Shown: piece after piece, positions 1-9,410 of the stretch
Position numbering within the stretch: position 1 is the first letter of the stretch
How the letters are laid out: each line of letters starts with the position of its first letter
DNA from: Alistipes sp.
GTDB taxonomy: Bacteria > Bacteroidota > Bacteroidia > Bacteroidales > Rikenellaceae
Direction: 5' to 3'
Assembly: GCA_029060215.1 (NCBI GenBank)
Contig: JAIDUK010000036.1
Location: 124,001-188,000, forward strand
Length of the DNA: 64,000 bases
Position numbers and translations under genes: made by a program
The notes under the pieces: generated by a model
Databases searched by the model: none
Seen by the model: the letters and a program-made list of their open reading frames with translations, nothing else
Told to the model about the DNA's origin: nothing

Positions 1-1
1 C

Positions 2-2152
2 CCTTCGGGAGCCAACGGGATGCCTTATCAGACGGTCGGTTCGCTGTGTCTGGATTTCGATGCGGGCGCCGGGTATGCCGGTTACGAGAGGGAGCTGGAC
101 CTTGCCCGGGCGGTGGCGACGACCTGTTTCACGGCGGACGGGGTGACCTACTGCCGCGAGGCTTTCACCTCGTTGGCCGATGAGCTGTTGATCGTCCGGC
201 TCACGGCGTCCAAACCGGGAAGCATCACCTTTACGGCCCGTTATGAAACCCCGTACGAAACAGGAATTTCGCGCTCTGCGAACGGGAACGAACTTTGGTT
301 GGAGGGAAAGGCCGACGACCACGAGGGAATCGAGGGCAAGGTGCGTTTCGCGGCTGTCGCCCGCATCGAACCCGTGGGCGGCGAGCTTGCGATCTTGTCC
401 GACAGCATGGTGCATGTCCGCCATGCCGACGAGGCGATCGTCTATGTGTCGATTGGGACCAATTTCGTCGACTACAAGGATGTGTCGGGCGATGCGCGTG
501 AACGGGCCCGGAGCTGTCTGGCGAATGCCGGACGCGGTTACCGGAAGGCGCTCCGCGATCATGAAGCGATCTACAAGCGTTATTTCCAGCGGGTTTCGCT
601 CGACTTGGGCCGTACGCCGCAGGCCGACAAGCCCACCGATGTGCGGGTGCGCGAGTTCGCTTCGACGTTCGATCCGCAGCTGGCGGCGCTCTACTTCCAG
701 TTCGGGCGCTACCTGCTGATCAGCTCTTCGCAGCCGGGCGGACAGGCCGCCAATCTGCAAGGTATCTGGAACCATCGGCGCCACGCACCGTGGGACGGGA
801 AATACACCACCGACATCAACGTGGAGATGAACTATTGGCCTGCCGAGGCGGCCAACCTCGCCGAGATGCACGAACCGTTCCTCGACTTGGTGCGCCGTAC
901 GGCCGAGCAGGGCCGGGCGGCCGCGGCCATGTACGGCTGCCGGGGCTGGACGCTCCACCACAACACCGACATCTGGTGTTCGACCGGGGCGGTCGACGGC
1001 CCGAAATACGGCATTTGGCCCACTTGCAACGCGTGGTTCTGCCAGCATCTGTGGGACCGCTACCTCTTTTCGGGCGACCGCGGCTACCTCGAACGGATCT
1101 ACCCGTTGATGCGCGGCGCCTGCCTTTTCTACCTCGATTTTCTGGTGGCCGAACCCCGCCGCGGTTATCTGGTGGCGGCTCCGTCCTATTCGCCGGAGAA
1201 TGCGCCCAAGATCGGCGGCCGGCGCGATTTCGTGGTGACGGCCGGTACGACGATGGACAACCAGATGATCCACGACCTGTTTTCCAACACGCTCGAAGCG
1301 GCGGCGGTCGTGGGCGAAGATCCCGCCCTGACCGACAGCCTGCGGACGGTGCTCGGCCGCTTGGCGCCCATGCAGGTGGGGCGTTGGGGGCAGTTGCAGG
1401 AGTGGCTCGAGGACTGGGACGATCCGAACGACCGTCACCGCCACGCTTCGCACCTGTGGGGGCTCTACCCGGGGCGGCAGATCACGCCCGACCGTCCGCT
1501 GCTGATGCAGGCGGCCCGGACGACGCTGCGCGGCCGCGGCGACCATTCGACCGGCTGGTCGATGGGGTGGAAGGTCTGTTTTTGGGCGCGCCTGCTCGAC
1601 GGCAACCATGCCTACAAGCTCATCGCCGAGCAGCTGCATCCGACCACCGACACGCGGGGGCAGAACGGCGGGACCTATCCCAATCTGTTCGACGCCCATC
1701 CGCCGTTCCAAATCGACGGCAACTTCGGCTGTACGGCCGGAATCGCCGAGATGCTGGTGCAGAGCCATGCCGGAGCGGTCCATCTGCTTCCGGCGCTGCC
1801 CGACGTGTGGGCGCACGGGACGGTCCGGGGGCTGCGCTGCCGGGGCGGTTTCGTGCTCGACGAAATGACGTGGGACGAGGGGCGTCTCGAAAGCGCCGTG
1901 CTCACCTCGACGGTGGGCGGAGTGCTCCGAATCCGTTCGGCCTGTCCGTTGAGGCTCAGCGGCGGGGAGTTGCAATCGGCCGCCGCGGCCGATTGCCCCA
2001 ATCCGCTGTTGAGGGCGCAGGGCGTGCAGGAGCCGCTCGTTGCGCCGCAACTCGCCCTCTGTCCGGAAGCCGGGCGCACAGACTATCTGTACGACGTGCG
2101 GACCGAGCCCGGAAAGAGCTATCGGTTCGTCCGGGCCGGGCAGAAGAAGTGA
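2..2152 (+). CDS. GH95 family alpha-L-fucosidase, 5' end cut by the window
   Basis: The frame is already open at the window edge, so the N-terminus is missing; about 716 residues are present, and GH95 enzymes are usually near 750-800. The core matches GH95 glycoside hydrolases, which remove terminal alpha-1,2-linked L-fucose from host glycans. Visible family motifs are [14 protein letters not shown] near 810-845, HHNTDIW near 958-973, a [15 protein letters not shown] stretch near 1430-1475, and [17 protein letters not shown] near 1707-1754. These cover the (alpha/alpha)6 catalytic barrel and the C-terminal beta domain. No signal peptide can be judged because the start is off the window. The family call is firm; the exact linkage cleaved is inferred from the family. 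Confidence 0.9.
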   Translation, partial: PSGANGMPYQTVGSLCLDFDAGAGYAGYERELDLARAVATTCFTADGVTYCREAFTSLADELLIVRLTASKPGSITFTARYETPYETGISRSANGNELWLEGKADDHEGIEGKVRFAAVARIEPVGGELAILSDSMVHVRHADEAIVYVSIGTNFVDYKDVSGDARERARSCLANAGRGYRKALRDHEAIYKRYFQRVSLDLGRTPQADKPTDVRVREFASTFDPQLAALYFQFGRYLLISSSQPGGQAANLQGIWNHRRHAPWDGKYTTDINVEMNYWPAEAANLAEMHEPFLDLVRRTAEQGRAAAAMYGCRGWTLHHNTDIWCSTGAVDGPKYGIWPTCNAWFCQHLWDRYLFSGDRGYLERIYPLMRGACLFYLDFLVAEPRRGYLVAAPSYSPENAPKIGGRRDFVVTAGTTMDNQMIHDLFSNTLEAAAVVGEDPALTDSLRTVLGRLAPMQVGRWGQLQEWLEDWDDPNDRHRHASHLWGLYPGRQITPDRPLLMQAARTTLRGRGDHSTGWSMGWKVCFWARLLDGNHAYKLIAEQLHPTTDTRGQNGGTYPNLFDAHPPFQIDGNFGCTAGIAEMLVQSHAGAVHLLPALPDVWAHGTVRGLRCRGGFVLDEMTWDEGRLESAVLTSTVGGVLRIRSACPLRLSGGELQSAAAADCPNPLLRAQGVQEPLVAPQLALCPEAGRTDYLYDVRTEPGKSYRFVRAGQKK

Positions 2153-2188
2153 TTGCGATTTGTTCTTATCGAAAAACGATAAATATTA

Positions 2189-2219
2189 TTTGTTTTTCAG
2201 AAAAAGATAGCTATCTTTG
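2189..2219 (+). promoter_or_regulatory. Bacteroidetes-type promoter of sppA
   Basis: TTTG at 2189-2192 is followed after 19 bases by TATCTTTG at 2212-2219, a full match to the -33/-7 consensus of the Bacteroidetes primary sigma factor. It lies about 60 bases upstream of the sppA start and downstream of the fucosidase stop, so sppA can be transcribed on its own. Confidence 0.75.
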
Positions 2220-2281
2220 CCGAAGACAGGCTGCGCCTTAGGATTATTTTCCGAACCGACGAATCTTAATTATATATAGGT

Positions 2282-4069
2282 ATGAACTTTTTCAAAACAT
2301 TTCTGGCCGGCGTGCTCGCCTTTCTGGTGGGCTCGTTCCTTTCGCTCTTTTTCTGGATCTTCATGTTCGGCATGATCGCGGGTATGGCCGCGTCGCTGGG
2401 CGGGGGCAAAACCGTCGTGCGTCCGGGCACGATCCTCAAGATCGACCTTGCCGAGGAGATCGTCGATTCGCCGTCGACCGATCCGTTCGGCACCATCGAC
2501 TGGATGTCGATGTCCTCGACCAAGCAGCTTTCGCTCATCAAGGCCCTGCGGGCCATCGAATCCGCCAAAGACGACGACCGCATCGAGGGCATCTACCTGC
2601 GGCTGAACGGCGGCGGCGGGGTTTCGGGCTCGGCCATCGTCGAGGAGCTGCGCGCCGCGGTGGCCGATTTCAAGCAGAGCGGCAAATTCGTGGTGTCGTA
2701 CAACGAGGTCTATTCGCAGGGGCAGTACTACCTTGCTTCGGTGGCCGACAGCATCTACCTCCAGCCGCAGGGCGGTATGGATTGGTCGGGTCTTTCGACG
2801 ACGCTGATGTTCTACAAGGGGTTGTTCGACAAGCTCGACCTGAAGGCCGAGGTTTTCCGTCCGACGGCCTGCAAGTACAAGAGCGCCGTGGAGCCCTATA
2901 TTCTGACCAAGATGTCGGATGCCAACCGTGAGCAGATGCAGCAGCTGGTCAATTCCTTGTGGAAGACCATCGCCGCGAGCGTGGCCGAATCGCGCGGCAT
3001 CGACCTCGCCGAGCTCAACCGCATCGCCGACGGGTTGGAGGTGTCGCTGCCCGAAGAGGCGTTGGAGAAGAAGTTCGTCGACGGCCTGCTCTTCGAGGAC
3101 CAGATGGACGATGTCTTCGCTGCGCTGGGCGTGGAGACCGACAAGGAAGGCGATTATCGTTTCGTGTCGCTCGGCGACTATGCCGCACAGCTTCCGGCCG
3201 ATACCGATTTCGCGGCTCCGCAGGTGGCGATCGTCTATGCCGAGGGCAGCATCGTCGACGGCGAGGCGTCGGGCGGTTCGATCGGCGGCAATTCGCTGGC
3301 CCGGGCGCTGGCCGAGGTGCGCGAGGACGACGATGTGAAGGCCGTGGTGCTGCGCGTCAATTCGCCCGGCGGCAGTGCGTTGGCTTCGGACCTGATCTGG
3401 CGTGAAATGGAGCTGCTCAAGGCCGAGAAGCCCGTGGTGGTGTCGATGGGTTCGTATGCGGCCAGCGGCGGCTACTATATTTCGGCTCCGGCCGACGTCA
3501 TCGTGGCCGACAAGATGACGTTGACGGGTTCGATCGGCGTGTTCGGCATGTATGTCGACAAGATCGCCGCGCTCAAGAACAAGCTGGGCATCACGCTCGA
3601 CGGCGTCAAGAGCAACGCTTCGGCCGGTGCGGGTTCGATGGCGCCCCTCACACCGTTGGAGCGGGCTGCGATCATGCGCGGTGTGGACAAGGTCTACGAG
3701 ACCTTCACGAGCTATGTGGCCGAGGGGCGCAACCTGCCCATCGAGAAGGTGCTGGATATCGCCGGGGGCCGTGTGTGGTCGGGCGAGGACGCACTGGCCA
3801 TAGGCCTGATCGATGCCTATGGCGGACTCGATGCGGCCATTGCGCTGGCGGCCGACAAAGCCGAAATCGCCGACAACTTCCGCGTGGTGGAGAAGATCGA
3901 CCAGCCTACGGGCCTTGCGGCGGTTCTCGCCGCGTTGGACATGCGGTTGCAGGTGTGGGCGGCCCGTTCGCAGACCGTTGTTCCCGAAGCCGAGTGGCGG
4001 CAGGTGCGCGAAGCGCTGGGCCGGCAGGGCATCATGATGTATTCGCCTTACAAAGTCGAATTGCGATAG
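2282..4069 (+). CDS. sppA: Signal peptide peptidase SppA, 67 kDa type
   Basis: A 595-residue membrane-anchored serine protease that cleaves remnant signal peptides in the membrane. A hydrophobic helix at residues 7-35 is the anchor. Two tandem SppA (ClpP-like) domains follow. The general-base lysine sits in CKYKSAVEP (K200) and the nucleophile serine in YAASGGYY (S395), so the Ser-Lys dyad is split between the two halves as in E. coli SppA. The length matches the double-domain form. It follows its own promoter and is closed by a terminator-like hairpin at 4091-4126, so it is probably monocistronic. The function is sure at family level. Confidence 0.95.
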   Translation: MNFFKTFLAGVLAFLVGSFLSLFFWIFMFGMIAGMAASLGGGKTVVRPGTILKIDLAEEIVDSPSTDPFGTIDWMSMSSTKQLSLIKALRAIESAKDDDRIEGIYLRLNGGGGVSGSAIVEELRAAVADFKQSGKFVVSYNEVYSQGQYYLASVADSIYLQPQGGMDWSGLSTTLMFYKGLFDKLDLKAEVFRPTACKYKSAVEPYILTKMSDANREQMQQLVNSLWKTIAASVAESRGIDLAELNRIADGLEVSLPEEALEKKFVDGLLFEDQMDDVFAALGVETDKEGDYRFVSLGDYAAQLPADTDFAAPQVAIVYAEGSIVDGEASGGSIGGNSLARALAEVREDDDVKAVVLRVNSPGGSALASDLIWREMELLKAEKPVVVSMGSYAASGGYYISAPADVIVADKMTLTGSIGVFGMYVDKIAALKNKLGITLDGVKSNASAGAGSMAPLTPLERAAIMRGVDKVYETFTSYVAEGRNLPIEKVLDIAGGRVWSGEDALAIGLIDAYGGLDAAIALAADKAEIADNFRVVEKIDQPTGLAAVLAALDMRLQVWAARSQTVVPEAEWRQVREALGRQGIMMYSPYKVELR

Positions 4070-4090
4070 TTCGGGCATCTTGTCCGGACA

Positions 4091-4126
4091 AGCGAGCTGT
4101 TCCCATCGGGTGCAGCCCGCTTTTTT
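4091..4126 (+). terminator. Rho-independent terminator after sppA
   Basis: AGCGAGCTG pairs with CAGCCCGCT with one mismatch across a 12-base loop and is followed by six T. Confidence 0.6.
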
Positions 4127-4215
4127 CATGCGCGTTCGCGACCGTCGGTGCCCAGCCCGGCCGTACGGAAGATCTTTACAGAAGATAGGCTGCGTCTCAG
4201 CAATGCTCAAATAAA

Positions 4216-4247
4216 TTTGGCATTGCCTTCGACTTGCGCTATCTTTG
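4216..4247 (+). promoter_or_regulatory. Promoter of queD-polA
   Basis: TTTG at 4216-4219, a 20-base spacer, then TATCTTTG at 4240-4247. It ends only four bases before the ATG at 4252, so the transcript must be leaderless or nearly so. This rules out the TTG codon at 4234 as a start. Confidence 0.75.
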
Positions 4248-4251
4248 TATC

Positions 4252-4740
4252 ATGGCAACAATCAGACTGACGAAGGAATTTTCGTTCGAAGCGGCCCATG
4301 CGCTGGGCGGCTACGACGGTCCGTGCCGCGAAATACACGGCCATTCGTACCGGCTGTTCGTGACCGTGAAAGGAACGCCGTCGGAGGTCGAAGGCGACCC
4401 CAAATGCGGCATGGTGATGGATTTCGGCGTGCTCAAACGTATTGTCAACGAGGAGATTACGGAGCGGCTGGACCACGCCTTGATTCTTCGGAAAACAGCC
4501 CTCGGCCCCGATTTGCGCGCGCTGCTGACCCGCGAATTCGGCAATGTGGCAGAGGTCGATTACCAGCCCACCTGCGAGAACATGCTCGCCGATTTCGCCC
4601 GGCGCATCGCGGCCCGTCTGCCGCAGGGCACGGAGCTTTGGTCGCTGCGTCTGCACGAAACGGCGACTTCCTTCGCCGAATGGTTCGCCGAAGACAACCC
4701 GCCTGTCGGCAAGGACCGGGGCGCAATCGCTGAAAGATGA
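4252..4740 (+). CDS. queD: 6-carboxytetrahydropterin synthase family protein
   Basis: A 162-residue protein of the 6-pyruvoyl-tetrahydropterin synthase/QueD family, which turns 7,8-dihydroneopterin triphosphate into 6-carboxytetrahydropterin for queuosine synthesis. The zinc ligands H16, H29 and H31 and the catalytic C25 are all visible in the AAHALGG...GPCREIHGHSY region, and the LDHAL motif follows. The start is taken at the ATG at 4252 because the promoter overlaps the upstream in-frame TTG. The stop overlaps the polA start by four bases (ATGA), so the two genes are translationally coupled. No other queuosine gene is nearby; folE, whose product could feed the pathway, is at 28276-28884. 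Confidence 0.9.
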   Translation: MATIRLTKEFSFEAAHALGGYDGPCREIHGHSYRLFVTVKGTPSEVEGDPKCGMVMDFGVLKRIVNEEITERLDHALILRKTALGPDLRALLTREFGNVAEVDYQPTCENMLADFARRIAARLPQGTELWSLRLHETATSFAEWFAEDNPPVGKDRGAIAER

Positions 4741-7622
4741 AAAAATTGTTTCTGGTCGACGCCTATGCGTTGATGTTCAAGTATTACTACGCTTTTCTGG
4801 GGCGTCCCATGCGCAACCGCACGGGGATGAACACCTCGGTGGTGTTCGGGGTCGTGAAGTTCCTGCGCGACATCCTCAAGCGCGAGCATCCCGATTTGCT
4901 GGGCGTGGCGTTCGACCCCAAGGGGGGCAGCTTCCGCCGCGAGATTTTCGCCGATTACAAGGCCAACCGCAGCGAGACGCCCGAGGACATCATCCTCTCG
5001 GTGCCCTATGTCAAGCGGGTGCTGGAGGCCATGTGCATTCCGATCCTCGAAGTTCCCGGTTACGAGGCCGACGATGTCATCGGCACCTTGTCGCAGAAGG
5101 GGGCCGACGCTGGTTACGACGTCTATATGGTGACCCCCGACAAAGACTACGGGCAGCTGGTGCGCGACAATTGCAAGATCTACAAGCAGAAGGGCACCGA
5201 CGGAATCGAGATCGTCGACCGAGCGGCCATCCGCGAGAAGTACGGAATCGACGATCCGGTGCTCGTGCGCGATATTCTGGCCCTGTGGGGCGACGCGTCG
5301 GACAATATTCCGGGGGTGCCGGGCATCGGCGAAAAGATCGCTTGCAAGCTCGTGCAGGAGTGGGGGCCGGTGGAGAACATCTTGGCCAACGCGGCCAGCA
5401 TCCCCGGCAAGCAGGGCGAGAAGATCGCCGCTTGGGCCGACAATCTCCGGCTCGCCAAGACCTTGACCACCATTTGTCTCGACGTGCCCATCGAGTTCCG
5501 CGAGGAGGAGCTCACCATGTGCGAGCCCCATATCGACGAGCTGCGGGCCTTGTTCGCCGAGTTGGATTTCAAGCTCTTTCTCAACGACCTGACCAATCTG
5601 GCGCCCGCCGAGCCGTTGTCGGACGCTCCGCGGCAGGAAGCGCAGCGTCAGCTGGCCGAAATGGCCCGGGCCAAGTCCGCCGCAGCCAAAAAGGCGGCGC
5701 TGGCCGGGCAGGGCGACCTGTTCGCCGGACCGGCGGTGCCTGCGCCCGCCACACCCGCCGAAGACGCGGCCGAAGAGACGGATTTCCCGCCCGCCGCTCC
5801 GGAACCCATGCCCTTGCGGACGGCGCTCGACACTTCGCATCTCTACACGTTGGTCGATTCGCCCGAGGCTTTGCAGAAAGCGGTCGACGAAATCGCGCAG
5901 TGCTCCGAGTTTTGTTTCGATACCGAGACCACCGGGCTCGACGTCTTCAACGACCGGATCGTGGGGTTGTCGTTGGCCGTGAGACCCCACGAAGCGTGGT
6001 ACGTGCCTTTCAGGGAGGAGACTGCGGCCGAGCTGGCGGCCATCGTGAAACCTTTGTTCGAGGACGAGCGCATCGACAAGATCGGCCAGAACATGAAGTT
6101 CGACATCATGGTGCTGCGGCAGTCGGGCATCGCCGTGCGGGGCCGGAAGTTCGACACCATGATTCTCCATTATCTGCTCGACCCCGAATCGCGCCACAAC
6201 ATGAACGCCCTTGCGGAGCGTTATCTCAATTACAAGCCCATCGAGATCGAGACCCTCATCGGCAAGGGTTCGCGGCAGCTGACCATGGATCTGGTCAATG
6301 TGGAGCGGGTCAAGGAGTATGCTGCGGAGGATGCCGACATCACGTTCCAGCTCAAGCAGAAGCTCTTCCCCATGGTGGAGGAGATCGGGTTGCAGGAGCT
6401 TTATTTCCGCATCGAGGAGCCGATGATCGAGGTGCTGGCCGACATCGAGACGGCGGGCGTGCGCATCGATTCCGATGCGTTGGCGGAGTACAGCGTCGAG
6501 TTGAGCCGCAAGTTGGCGCAGTTGGAGGCCGACATCCGCCGCGAGGCGGGCGAGCCGTCGCTCAACATCAATTCGGCGCGGCAGTTGGGCGAGGTGCTCT
6601 TCGGCAAGATGCGCATCGCCGAGAAGCCCAAGATGACCAAGACCAAGCAGTTTTGCACCGACGAGGAGTATTTGCAGTCGTTCGCCTGCCAGCACCGCAT
6701 CGTGGCGATGATTCTGGAGTATCGCGGGGTGAAGAAGTTGTTGTCGACTTACGTCGAGGCGCTGCCCCAGTTGGTCAACCGCAGGACCGGGCGCATCCAT
6801 ACTTCGTTCAATCAGGCCGTTACGGCTACCGGACGCTTGTCGTCGGCCAATCCCAACCTGCAAAATATTCCCGTCCGCGAGGAGATGGGCCGCCGCATCC
6901 GCGAGGCTTTCATCCCCACCGACGAAGAACATATCCTGCTCTCGGCCGATTACAGTCAGGTCGAGTTGCGGCTGATGGCCCACCTCTCGGGCGACGAGTC
7001 GCTCATAGCGGCTTTCAGCCACGGCGAGGACATCCATGCTGCCACGGCCGCCCGGTTGTTCGGCAAGTCCATCGGCGAGGTCACCTCCGAGGAGCGCCGC
7101 AGGGCCAAGACGGCCAATTTCGGCATCATCTACGGCATCTCGGCTTTCGGGCTGAGCCAGCGGCTCGAAATCCCCCGCAAGGAGGCCCGGGAATTGATCG
7201 ACGGTTATTTTGCGTCGTATCCCAAGGTCAAGGAGTATATGGAACGCGTGGTCGAAAAGGCCCGCGAAGAGGGTTTCGTCTCCACCATTTTCGGACGCCG
7301 CCGCTACCTCAACGACATCGCTTCGCACAACGCCGTGGCCCGCGGGCTGGCCGAGCGCAATGCCGTGAACGCCCCCATTCAGGGTTCGGCGGCCGACATC
7401 ATGAAGATCGCCATGATCGAGGTGCACCGGCGTTTCGCCGCCGAGGGGATCCGTTCGCGGGTCATCTTGCAGGTGCACGACGAGTTGGTCGTCGATACGC
7501 TCCTCTGCGAGCAGGAGCAGGTGGCACGGATCGTCACCGAAAGCATGGAGCAGGCCGCGTCGTTGAAGGTCCGGTTGTTGGCCGACTGCGGCGTGGGCAG
7601 CAATTGGTTGGAAGCGCATTGA
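4737..7622 (+). CDS. polA: DNA polymerase I
   Basis: A 961-residue family A DNA polymerase for Okazaki fragment processing and repair. Three domains appear in order: an N-terminal 5'-3' flap nuclease (VDAYALMFKYYYAF at the start, VTPDKDYGQL, DNIPGVPGIGEK), a 3'-5' proofreading domain with an intact FDTETTGLD motif (D395, E397), and the polymerase domain with ADYSQVELRLM (D738), YGISAFGLSQRL and VHDELVVD (D915). An Ala-rich linker at about residues 300-365 joins the first two domains. All three activities look intact, unlike some polymerases that have lost proofreading. The start overlaps the queD stop. The sequence downstream carries a GTGAAAR repeat block instead of an obvious terminator. 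Confidence 0.97.
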   Translation: MKKLFLVDAYALMFKYYYAFLGRPMRNRTGMNTSVVFGVVKFLRDILKREHPDLLGVAFDPKGGSFRREIFADYKANRSETPEDIILSVPYVKRVLEAMCIPILEVPGYEADDVIGTLSQKGADAGYDVYMVTPDKDYGQLVRDNCKIYKQKGTDGIEIVDRAAIREKYGIDDPVLVRDILALWGDASDNIPGVPGIGEKIACKLVQEWGPVENILANAASIPGKQGEKIAAWADNLRLAKTLTTICLDVPIEFREEELTMCEPHIDELRALFAELDFKLFLNDLTNLAPAEPLSDAPRQEAQRQLAEMARAKSAAAKKAALAGQGDLFAGPAVPAPATPAEDAAEETDFPPAAPEPMPLRTALDTSHLYTLVDSPEALQKAVDEIAQCSEFCFDTETTGLDVFNDRIVGLSLAVRPHEAWYVPFREETAAELAAIVKPLFEDERIDKIGQNMKFDIMVLRQSGIAVRGRKFDTMILHYLLDPESRHNMNALAERYLNYKPIEIETLIGKGSRQLTMDLVNVERVKEYAAEDADITFQLKQKLFPMVEEIGLQELYFRIEEPMIEVLADIETAGVRIDSDALAEYSVELSRKLAQLEADIRREAGEPSLNINSARQLGEVLFGKMRIAEKPKMTKTKQFCTDEEYLQSFACQHRIVAMILEYRGVKKLLSTYVEALPQLVNRRTGRIHTSFNQAVTATGRLSSANPNLQNIPVREEMGRRIREAFIPTDEEHILLSADYSQVELRLMAHLSGDESLIAAFSHGEDIHAATAARLFGKSIGEVTSEERRRAKTANFGIIYGISAFGLSQRLEIPRKEARELIDGYFASYPKVKEYMERVVEKAREEGFVSTIFGRRRYLNDIASHNAVARGLAERNAVNAPIQGSAADIMKIAMIEVHRRFAAEGIRSRVILQVHDELVVDTLLCEQEQVARIVTESMEQAASLKVRLLADCGVGSNWLEAH

Positions 7623-7627
7623 GTATA

Positions 7628-7680
7628 AAGTGAAAAGTGAAAAGTGAAAGGTGAAACGAGAAAAGTTAAAGGTGAAAGGG
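7628..7680 (+). repeat. GTGAAAR short tandem repeat block, copy 1
   Basis: Directly after polA the sequence is built from units such as GTGAAAA, GTGAAAG and GTTAAAG, repeated about seven times. A complementary block lies at 7796-7836. The two could pair into a long irregular hairpin of about 200 bases. Related blocks are at 19353-19407 and 32479-32691. Confidence 0.75.
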
Positions 7681-7795
7681 ATTTTTTAATGTTGACCCTG
7701 ACGATGCTTCATTGCAGACGAGTTTTGCTGGAGGTGCCGAAACCGATTTCATGATAGTTTGCGATAATTTCCGCTCTTTTCCTGCTCGCAAGGCT

Positions 7796-7836
7796 CACCT
7801 TTAACTTTCGACCTTTCGCCTATAACCCTTAACTTA
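7796..7836 (-). repeat. Inverted partner of the GTGAAAR block, copy 1
   Basis: The plus strand reads CACCTTTAACTTTCGACC and then CTTTCGCC...CCCTTAACTT, the complement of the units at 7628-7680. It ends seven bases before the next start codon. The 115 bases between the two blocks hold no gene that I can see. Confidence 0.65.
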
Positions 7837-7842
7837 AATAGA

Positions 7843-9396
7843 ATGTCCCGTCAGCTGACCCTTGTTCTCTCGCCCCGCGAGGCGGCCGATGCGAAGCATT
7901 ATACCGCATTGGCGGCCCGGCGCTTGGGCGTGTCCGAGCGCGACGTGGCGTTGGTCCGGGTGCTCAAGCGTTCGATCGACGCTCGGCAGCGGCGGCCCAA
8001 GGTCAACCTCACGCTGGAGTTGTTCGTCGACCGCGAGCCGATGCCTGCTCCCGTGCATTTCGATTATCCTTCGGTCGCGGGCCGTACGCCCGTGGTCATC
8101 GTCGGGGCTGGTCCCGCCGGGTTGTTCGCCGCCTTGCGGCTCATCGAGCTGGGGTTGCGGCCCGTGTTGCTGGAGCGGGGCCGCGACGTCTCGGCCCGCA
8201 AGGTCGACATTGCGCAGATCAACCGCAACGGCCGCGTCGACCCCGATTCCAACTACGCCTTCGGCGAGGGCGGGGCGGGTACTTTCTCCGACGGCAAGCT
8301 CTTCACCCGCAGCAAGAAGCGCGGCGATTACAACAAGGCGTTGCAGACGCTGGTTTTCCACGGCGCCACGCCCGAAATCCTCTACGAGGCCCATCCCCAT
8401 ATCGGCACCGACCGTCTGCCGGGCATCATCCGCAACATCCGCACGACCATCGTCGACGCGGGCGGCGAGGTCTTCTTCGGCCGGAAGGTCACCGGTTTGA
8501 TCGTCGAGGAGAACCGGATTCGCGGCGTCGAGTGCGGCGCCGAGCGCTTCGAGGGGGCCGCCGTGGTGCTGGCGACAGGCCATTCGGCCCACGACATTTA
8601 CGAGCTGCTCCACCGGCAGGGCGTGCGGCTCGAAGCCAAGCCCTTTGCCATGGGGGTGCGCATCGAGCATCCGCAGGCGCTCATCGATTCGATCCAGTAC
8701 CATTGCGAGCAGCGCGGCGAGTATCTGCCCGCGGCGGCTTATTCGCTCGTCAGTCAGGAGCGCGGGCGCGGGGTCTATTCGTTCTGCATGTGTCCGGGCG
8801 GGTTCATCGTCCCGGCCATGACCGACGCCGCGCAGTCGGTGGTCAACGGCATGTCGCCCAGCGGCCGCACGTCGCCCTACGCCAATTCGGGCATCGTCAC
8901 GGAGGTCCGGCTCGGCGATTTCGAGCATCTGCGCGCCGAGTGGGGCGAGTTGGCCGGGCTCAGGTTCCAGCAGCGGTTCGAGCAGCTCGCGCGGCAGTAC
9001 GGCGGCGAGCACCAGATCGCTCCGGCCCAGCGCGTCGCCGACTTCGTGGCCGGACGGGCCAGTGCGTCGCTCCCGGCTACTTCCTACATCCCGGGTATCG
9101 TTCCCTCGCGGCTCGACCGGTGGATGCCCGCGTTCATCGCCGATGCCTTGCGGGCCGGCATCGCCACGTTCGGCCGGCGCATGCGGGGGTTCGTCACCTC
9201 GGAGGCCATCGTCGCAGGCGTCGAATCGCGGACCTCGTCGCCCGTGCGCATCCCGCGTGACCCGCAGTCGCTCATGCACCCGCAGGTCGCGGGGCTTTTC
9301 CCCTCGGGCGAGGGGGCCGGTTACGCCGGGGGCATCATCTCCGCGGCGCTCGACGGCGAGCGGATCGCCGATGCAGTGAAAGAATATGTGCGTTAG
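7843..9396 (+). CDS. FAD-dependent dehydrogenase, COG2509-like
   Basis: A 517-residue flavoprotein. The FAD-binding Rossmann motif is VVIVGAGPAGLFAALRL from residue 84, preceded by an N-terminal domain of about 80 residues. A second typical feature is GEGGAGTFSDGKLFTR. The C-terminus has GEGAGYAGGIISAALDG, the usual FAD-contact loop. This matches the uncharacterised dehydrogenases grouped as COG2509, whose substrate is not known. It starts after the inverted GTGAAAR block and precedes the glycosyltransferase run by 14 bases, so it may share their transcript. A functional link to the glycosyltransferases is not evident. Confidence 0.85.
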   Translation: MSRQLTLVLSPREAADAKHYTALAARRLGVSERDVALVRVLKRSIDARQRRPKVNLTLELFVDREPMPAPVHFDYPSVAGRTPVVIVGAGPAGLFAALRLIELGLRPVLLERGRDVSARKVDIAQINRNGRVDPDSNYAFGEGGAGTFSDGKLFTRSKKRGDYNKALQTLVFHGATPEILYEAHPHIGTDRLPGIIRNIRTTIVDAGGEVFFGRKVTGLIVEENRIRGVECGAERFEGAAVVLATGHSAHDIYELLHRQGVRLEAKPFAMGVRIEHPQALIDSIQYHCEQRGEYLPAAAYSLVSQERGRGVYSFCMCPGGFIVPAMTDAAQSVVNGMSPSGRTSPYANSGIVTEVRLGDFEHLRAEWGELAGLRFQQRFEQLARQYGGEHQIAPAQRVADFVAGRASASLPATSYIPGIVPSRLDRWMPAFIADALRAGIATFGRRMRGFVTSEAIVAGVESRTSSPVRIPRDPQSLMHPQVAGLFPSGEGAGYAGGIISAALDGERIADAVKEYVR

Positions 9397-9410
9397 AAAA
9401 TCGAATAGTT

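Noticed and set aside
4560..7619. Long open frame on the strand opposite polA
   Set aside because: It is a by-product of high GC and codon bias in polA, with no family text; the same holds for the long frames opposite lysS, recJ and sppA.
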